Positions 58,312 through 64,000 of a stretch of DNA of 64,000 bases are shown piece after piece (positions within the stretch are counted from its first letter, which is position 1; each line of letters starts with the position of its first letter). A model generated the notes under the pieces. It worked only from the letters and a program-made list of their open reading frames with translations, was not told where the DNA came from and made no database searches. Source of the stretch: Rattus norvegicus (Eukaryota; Chordata; Mammalia; Rodentia; Muridae); NCBI RefSeq assembly GCF_036323735.1, contig NC_086034.1, positions 12,397,001 to 12,461,000 of the forward strand. Reading direction: 5' to 3'. A program made the position numbers and the translations under genes.

Positions 58312-58510
58312 CAGACAGCAAGATGATTCAGAAAGTAAAGATGTGGGCTACTAAGCCTGACAATTTGAACTCGGTTCCCAGAACCCACGTGGTTGAGAGA
58401 ACCGACTCCCACAAGTTGTCCACTGACCTCCAAACATACACATTCAGTTTGACACATATGTGCCCCCCACACATATACACACAAGAGATAACTAAATAAA
58501 GATAAAGATC
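58312..58510 (+). mobile_element. B4-type SINE
   Basis: 'cagacagcaagatgattcag' head, 'aacccacgtggttgagagaa' (58381-58400), 'caagttgtccactgacctcc' (58412-58431), 'gtgccccccacacatataca', and an A-rich end. It is immediately downstream of the B3 copy, so two tRNA-derived SINEs lie head to tail. Confidence 0.7.
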
Positions 58511-59214
58511 TATGCCCATGTCAATACTTGCATGTGATAAGTGATTCTATTTACCTATAACTTTAGAAAATTTAAAGTATCTCAAATCTTAGAAACAACT
58601 GTAGCTCCCCAGGGTGAGTAAGTATGGGGATCACTAGAATGGCAGATTACCCAGGACACAGCACATATCTGTCATGGGACTTCATACTCATAGTGGATAC
58701 AAAGGTTTCAGGGCAGGCTTGTGTATATAGGTACCTATATAATGGTTCTATTTCCAATTTGCATACCAGCTCTTTCTTTGGAGTCTAGTTAGCACTCTTG
58801 AAAGGAAATGGAGAAACAGTGGATCTGGAGGAGAAGAGAAGGGGTGGGAGAGGACTGGGAGGAATGGAAGGAGAGGGGAGGCTTCAGTTGGGATGTATTC
58901 TATGAGAGAAGAATAAATTTAAAAAAAAATACCATTCCTAGAAGATTTTATAACTCCTCCCACAAGAAAGGAGTCACAATAATAATTGCTTATACACCCA
59001 TGGCCACACTAGTCTCTGGAGCCTGATCGTATTGATAGCATTAGTAATTTTGCTTTTTGAGTTTAAAAATATCATCTATTTAATTGATTTATCCGAATTA
59101 TATCCTCACTCACTATGGTACACTCTGAGTCTTGCCACCCATGAACACTGGGTTCCAGGAACTTCCTTATAAGCCATTATGGTATTTTATTGACAGTGAC
59201 CGTGCAATGCAATA
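58511..59214. other. Unassigned sequence
   Basis: No gene. The part at 58740-58930 resembles the 3' UTR style of an old L1 (purine-rich, 'gaagaataaatttaaa' at 58908-58923), but the match is weak. Confidence 0.4.
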
Positions 59215-59358
59215 TTTTGGGTTTTGAGACAGGGTCTTCCATGTGACCCAAGCTGGTCTTGAACTCACTATATCCCAGGCTGACTTTGACCTTACAGTCA
59301 TCCTACTGCCTCTGCCTCCCAAGTTCACAATTACAAACATGTGCCACTTTGTCCAACT
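59215..59358 (-). mobile_element. B1 SINE, nearly complete
   Basis: Antisense 'gttttgagacagggtcttcc' (59221-59240), 'aagctggtcttgaactcact' (59250-59269) and 'ctgcctctgcctcccaagtt' (59307-59326) are textbook B1. It lies in the reverse direction, with its tail to the left. Confidence 0.9.
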
Positions 59359-60529
59359 CTCAATGTAGTTCTTAAACAGAGTACACAAGAAAATGTGGGG
59401 GAGAGTTCATTTTCTAGTATTCCTAAACTCAGTATGTGGTATTTTACAATGTAAAAGTAAAATAACACATTATCCAACTGTATCTTCTCAAAGTCCAAAT
59501 TTTGAACCAAAATTACTGCATTTCCAGAATGAAATTTCCACTAATATTGACAACACACCTTCTTTTCAGAGAATATCTCAAGTAGGTAAGTACAAAGGAA
59601 GACTATGTATGGGTCTAGAGAAGAGAGTCCTCTTACCTATTCAAGGAGTTAGCCTCAACCTGAATGATGTAAGACCAATCAGAGAGAGGACAATGCTATC
59701 TATCACATGAATTGTGAGCAAGTCAGACAGCTTTTGAGGTTTTATAGCATGAAAGATCAATAGTCTTGAAAAGGCCCAAAAAATACAGCAACATGTAACC
59801 ACACAAACTATCATACAGTTGTCACAGACTAGAAGACATGGTGTGACCATTTTGATAGCCATAAATGAGAAGGCACACGTAAAGTCATCCTGCTACCACT
59901 GGCTGCTTTTGCCTGCTATATACCAGAGATGGTTGAAATATGAAAGAAAATATCTAGATCCAGAGTCCAGAGGCTAGAGGATACTGTGTGCTGTTAGTAG
60001 TCCAGAACTCTAAATCCATCATGTATCTAACATTAGTGAGGTAGCCCTAGGTCAGCCTGTGCTTGCTGTTCTATTCTGATTGGACAATCCCACGAAGCAA
60101 ACATCAGCCAGTGGTAGCAGGATGATGTAAGCATCAAGGCCTAAGGTTTCAGTCCTGACTACTTCTCACACCAGGGTCAGGGTGGTCCCTTCAATCCTAG
60201 AAGCTCCTCCTGGCAAGACACATGGCAAAGGTCAAATGTGAAGACCTAGAATTCCAAAGCCAAATGGGAAGATGGTATTTCCCAGACACATAATTCAACT
60301 CTTCCTTCTGATGTCCTGATCCCTGTGCTGGCTCCCTTCCTCCTTTTCTATGTTTATTTCTTCTAGGCCTCTAGCCAATTGGATGGCTCTATTTATTCTA
60401 AGGTTGCATCTTCTATCCTCAGTTAATGACCATATACCATCTGTGTGGAAACCTTCCAATGGGCCCACACATGTACTTTGAAATTTCCTAGGCATCTCTT
60501 CAGCCAAATTAATAGTCAAGACCAAGGCT
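59359..60529. other. Unassigned sequence with a 21-nt inverted repeat
   Basis: No gene or named repeat. A 105-aa plus frame (59393-59710) has no domain. Inverted arms lie at 59885-59905 and 60105-60125. Confidence 0.4.
59885..60125. repeat. 21-nt perfect inverted repeat, 199-nt spacer
   Basis: Left arm 59885-59905 (contains 'cctgctaccactgg') is the exact complement of right arm 60105-60125 (contains 'ccagtggtagcagg'). Partial complementarity extends inward. Confidence 0.9.
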
Positions 60530-60770
60530 TAGGGCTGAGGAAATGACTCAGTGGTTAAGAGCATGCCCTGCTCTTGTAGAGGACCTGAGTTCATTTCCCA
60601 GCACCTACCTATGTTGAGTACCTCACAAACCACCTATAACTCCAGCTACAGGGGACCAAACACTGTTTCCCATATGCCTTGGATACCCTCACTCATTAAG
60701 GCCTGCTCCCAAATATAGATACACAAATATATAAATAAAATCTACAAATATTAAATATTAAATAAAAACA
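60530..60770 (+). mobile_element. B2/B3-type SINE
   Basis: 'gggctgaggaaatgactcag' (60532-60551), 'gcatgccctgctcttgtaga' (60562-60581), 'gacctgagttcatttcccag' (60582-60601) and an AATAAA-bearing A/T tail near 60731-60770. The A- and B-box regions are recognisable. Confidence 0.85.
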
Positions 60771-61780
60771 GAGATTAACCATCACATCATGAATGGAAAA
60801 CTATGAGAAAACTCTGAAATGAGTGTCCCACCCAGGAGCAGAGGAAAATAGAGAAATGCCTCAAGTGAGTGTGTAGAATTTTATATACCCATATACCTAC
60901 AACCCCCGGGACAACAGAAGCAAGCAGAGAAATATAAAGCACAGATGGTTTGCTCATGTGGTTTTTCAAGTGCAATCAACTTGAAGCAGAAGCTCCTCAG
61001 ATTCTTTGTTATGCATCTGCATAAAAGAATCCAAGAGCCTAGCAGATGTTCTGATGGAGTCAGAGCACTTAACAGATAAAGCTGATAAGTGGTTCTAGCA
61101 GCCACTGTCCCTTTGTCTCATGCAGTTACTTCTCTGGATCGAATCCCATTTCAGGGCCATAAAGTGCAGAACCGACAATGTAAAATGTGCCTGCAAAGTG
61201 AAGTAAAATAAGGTTTATTCAGAGACTTCTGAGCCCAATTGTCTATAATGAAGCTCTCATTTCTGCCTCTCCCTGGCCTCCGTTCTAACTCAGGAACATC
61301 AGCACCAAGGCTGCTCTTTCTCGCTGCACTTAACGCTATCATTAGTTACAGCAGTTTCGCCTCAAGTTCGGCACTTCTGGGCTTCCTGCATTTCCCAGTG
61401 AATGGCTTAAAGAAAGAACATTTTGCAAATCATTACTCTGTAGGTCAAAATTGTCAATTCTTTCTTAAAAAAAAACAACTGCAGCACCCCATTTTGAAAA
61501 TGACTATTGTTATATAGTACTGTAAGGAAAGACCAACATTATTGAATCGAACCATCAAGAGCAATTTAGGCCTATTTCATACCTGCCATATTTATCCCTA
61601 CTCCTTGCTGGTGCTGTGCTGTGTGGGTATTTAATACCCTTCCCAAGAGGAGTGCCAAGCTGGCTGCACATTCTAAAGAGGTCTGCCTCAAGTATCCTGG
61701 GAATGAATGGAGAATCTTCCCAGCATAAGTACTTTAACACACAGAAAATGAGCTGTCAAAGACGGGCAAAACCTAGAGAG

Positions 61781-61782
<2 letters not shown>
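60771..61782. other. Unassigned sequence
   Basis: No gene or named repeat. Frames up to 92 aa (61239-61517) have no domain. Confidence 0.4.
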
Positions 61783-61840
<58 letters not shown>

Positions 61841-61853
61841 TGTGTGTGTTGTG
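61783..61853. repeat. (GT)n microsatellite
   Basis: About 33 GT units with two small interruptions (61831-61833 and 61849-61852). Confidence 0.95.
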
Positions 61854-62929
61854 TATGCACGCATGCACTCACGCATCTGTGTCTTATGCAAATGCATGAA
61901 ATGTACTCTGCATAAGAAACTAGAAACTCCTGAGCTATTGTGGCTTCTCTTGCATAAAATGGGGCCTGAAGTTCTGGAGCAGCAAAGGTTGTAAGGGATT
62001 GTCCTGATGACACACTTCAAAGTGTCACCAGGGCAACATAGCAGACTATTACATAGACACAGTCACTCTGCAAACCACCTTCCGATGTGTAATCAGATAC
62101 CTCTCCAAAGCCACCTCAGATTAAAATGATCCTACTATCATCTTTGGGAGGTGAGGTAAGAAACCATACCAACCAGCAGGGCCCCTGGGAATACATGAGA
62201 AAAGCCCCCGTTTGTGTCGAAGATGTGGGAGGCAAGTATCAGTGGTCATGCAATAGGGACAAGAGCCGGTTATGTCTGGTGGCCTCGATCACCTGTCCGC
62301 CATATGCAGCTCACTCAGAGCCCCAGTTCTCCATGTGGTCTCCACACCTTAATGTTATCATAAGATGGGCACCAGGTAACTTGGTGTGAGGCACACGTAC
62401 CAACTGGCATTGTGCTTGCATCAGAGTGCCAATGTCGCCTTGGCCAAGACATAATTGAGGGGTCTTCAAGGGGAGACCACTCATGAGACAGCCACTCCAC
62501 AAGTGTCTCTGCATTGTCTTCCACTGTCTGGGAAGCCTCTTCCGAAGAGGCCCAAGCTCCTGGCCCTCTCTTACCCCCAGTTTGGCTTGTTCCCTAATTT
62601 GGCTGGCAACATACACAAGCAGCTGCAGAGAACCTTTGGTTTGTGCAAGAGGAGGTATGGAAAAGGATTTTAACAGTAAGGATTTCTGGAGTCGTCTGCA
62701 CAGGCTGTGGATTATCACTGGCTACAAAGAGTCATTCCATAATGTCTGCCCAAAGTTGGCTCAAGCAGAACTGTCAGTCTCTGCCAATGAGTTACGATAA
62801 CACCTGTGTATGCAAAGGACTTTCCTCTATACCCTGGTAACAACAGCCTTCAGCCATTGATCTTTCAGAATGCATGCTCCAGCCACTCAGTGACTTCTAT
62901 TTCACTCAGCGTTGCTAGAGAAATGTAAT
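61854..62929. other. Longest repeat-free, GC-richer stretch; no gene proven
   Basis: About 1 kb without a named repeat and with higher GC than most of the window. Overlapping open frames lie on both strands: 135 aa (62311-62718, minus), 105 aa (62483-62800, plus), 87 aa (62126-62389, plus). None shows a known domain, so I make no coding call. Confidence 0.4.
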
Positions 62930-63050
62930 GGCTAAGCCCATTTTATGGATAAGTAAACTGAGAATCAAAGCACAGTTACTTGCCCAAAGTCACAAAGCTG
63001 ATGATTCCAAAACATGTTACTGTGTCACTGGATGCCTGTGTTCTAGACGT
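62930..63050 (-). repeat. MIR-type SINE fragment
   Basis: 'cattttatggataagtaaac' then 'tgagaatcaaag' (62939-62970), and 'ttacttgcccaaagtcacaa' (62976-62995), are the reverse of the MIR core and its 'cctcagtttcctcatctgta' region. Well preserved for its age. Confidence 0.85.
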
Positions 63051-63062
63051 TCAATCACCTTT

Positions 63063-63072
63063 AAATGATGTT
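63063..63072 (+). repeat. Left target-site duplication (10 bp)
   Basis: 'aaatgatgtt' is repeated at 63873-63882, flanking the L1 insertion. The bottom strand reads ATTT/AAAG, compatible with L1 endonuclease. Confidence 0.85.
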
Positions 63073-63872
63073 TGGAAAACACACATGGTATGCACTCATT
63101 GATAAGTGGCTATTAGCCCAAATGCTTGAATACCCTAGATGCACAGAACACATGATACTCAAGAAGGATGACCAAAATGCAAATGCTTCATTCCTTCTTT
63201 AAAAGGGGAACAAGAATACCCTTGGGAGGGAATAGCGAGGCAAAGTTTAGAACTGAGGCAGAAGGAGCACCCATTCAGAGCCTGCCTCACATGTGGCCCA
63301 TACATATACAGCCACCAAACTAGATAAGATGGATGAAGCAAAGAAGTGCAGGCCGACAGGAACCGGATGTAGATCTCCCCTGAGAGACGCAGCCAGAATA
63401 CAGAAAATACATAGGCGAATGCCAGCAGCAAACCACTGAACTGAGAACGGGACTCCTGTTGAAGGAATCAGAGAAAGGACTGGAAGAGCTTGAAGGGGCT
63501 CGAGACCCCATATGAACAACAATGTCAAGCAACCAGAGCTTCCAGGGACTAAGCCACTACCCAAAGACTATACATGGACTGACCCTGGGCTCCAACCTCA
63601 TAGGTAGCAATGAATAGCCTAGCAAGAGCACCAGTGGAAGGGCGAGCCCTTGGTCCTGCCAAGACTGAACCCCCAGTGAACGTGATTGTTGGGGGGAGGG
63701 TGGTAATGGGGGGAGGATGGGGAGGGGAAGCCCATCTAGAATGGGAAAGGGAGGGGTTAGGGGGATGTTGGCCCGGAAACCGGGAAGGGGAATAACAATC
63801 AAAATGTAAATAAGAAATACTCAAGTTAATAAAAATAAAAATAAAAAAAATAATGCTGGCCAATTAAAAAAA
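63073..63872 (+). mobile_element. Short 5'-truncated young L1
   Basis: It begins in the last 40 or so bp of ORF2 (TAG at 63114-63116) and carries a complete 3' UTR, highly similar to 17991-19106 and 30690-32285. G-rich blocks lie at 63688-63730. It ends in an A/T-rich tail (63824-63850), then 'taatgctggccaatt' (63851-63865), then a second A-tract (63866-63875) before the duplication. The 61-105 aa minus-strand frames are antisense shadows. Confidence 0.92.
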
Positions 63873-63882
63873 AAATGATGTT
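63873..63882 (+). repeat. Right target-site duplication (10 bp)
   Basis: Exact copy of 63063-63072, directly followed by L1 5' UTR sequence. Confidence 0.85.
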
Positions 63883-64000
63883 CTGGTCCCAGACCCGGTG
63901 AGAGAGAGACCCAACCGCCTGGTCAGGTGGGCACTCCTGAGGCTGCAGAGCGGAAGAGACCACCAACACTGCTCACCCCTGCCCACATCCCTGGCCCAAG
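63883..64000 (+). mobile_element. Start of a plus-strand L1 5' UTR, cut by the window edge
   Basis: It is GC-rich and contains 'cagacccggtgagagagaga' (63891-63910), 'caggtgggcactcctgaggc' (63924-63943) and 'cccacatccctgg' (63980-63992). The last block is shared with the L1 5' UTR at 16749-16761. It is probably the 5' end of a longer L1 that continues outside. Confidence 0.75.

Noticed and set aside
62311..62718. 135-aa minus-strand frame as a gene
   Set aside because: No domain, no splice or promoter evidence, and an overlapping open frame on the other strand. Kept only as a finding about the region.
1..64000. A phage, plasmid, defence or other bacterial-type system
   Set aside because: Base composition, repeat families and the absence of operon-like coding density all point to mammalian intergenic or intronic DNA. 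I found nothing supporting a new biological system.

Overview
The window looks like nuclear DNA of a rat (Rattus). The evidence is indirect but consistent. It holds many copies of a rodent LINE-1 (L1) whose 3' UTR and ORF2 match what I know of rat L1. It has two ID SINEs with the BC1-like tRNA-Ala head, expanded in rat, plus B1, B2/B3 and B4-type SINEs, MT-like (ERVL-MaLR) solo LTRs and long (CA)n, (GATA)n, (GAAA)n and (GGAA)n tracts. Older mammalian layers are also present: MIR, ancient L1, MLT1-like LTR and hAT DNA transposon remnants. I see no convincing protein-coding exon, no functional tRNA or rRNA gene, no CRISPR array and nothing bacterial. Every long open frame I could identify is L1 debris or microsatellite translation.

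Layout. Positions 1-5369 are mostly unassigned sequence with a MIR, two opposed MT-like LTRs, a GATA tract and a B2/B3 SINE. Positions 5370-13345 are an old minus-strand L1 split by a younger, near full-length minus-strand L1 (5827-11926). Positions 14740-24120 hold a rodent retroposon-like unit, a 5'-truncated plus-strand L1 and then a near full-length plus-strand L1 (16665-24120). That last element was itself hit by an ID SINE (17446-17540) and by a truncated L1 (17991-19106) flanked by a 15-bp target-site duplication (TSD). Positions 24640-32420 mix LTRs, ancient L1 pieces, an antisense/sense L1 junction at 28740/28741, a (GGGA)/(GGAA) tract and a 1.6-kb L1 insertion (30690-32285) with a 17-bp TSD.

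Positions 32420-63072 are quieter and older: L1M/L1ME-type fragments, an Lx-type L1 3' UTR, SINEs, LTRs, a hAT-type element at 43731-43956, MIRs and long unassigned stretches. The window ends with a short L1 insertion (63073-63872, 10-bp TSD). The 5' UTR of another plus-strand L1 follows and runs off the edge.

How the parts relate. This is a record of successive retrotransposition rather than a pathway. L1 machinery accounts for its own copies and for the SINEs, which carry A-rich tails and depend on L1 in trans. The nested junctions give a relative time order: ancient L1/MIR/hAT, then Lx-type L1 and MaLR LTRs, then rat L1, then ID SINEs and the youngest truncated L1s. The L1 coding regions I could check are broken by stops or frameshifts. 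No previously undescribed biological system is evident. The most unusual items are structural: a 23-bp duplication at an L1 5' junction, a split A-tail suggesting 3' transduction, a 32-bp near-perfect palindrome, a 21-nt inverted repeat, and two opposed L1-rich blocks of several kilobases. Family names are from memory and were not checked against a repeat library.
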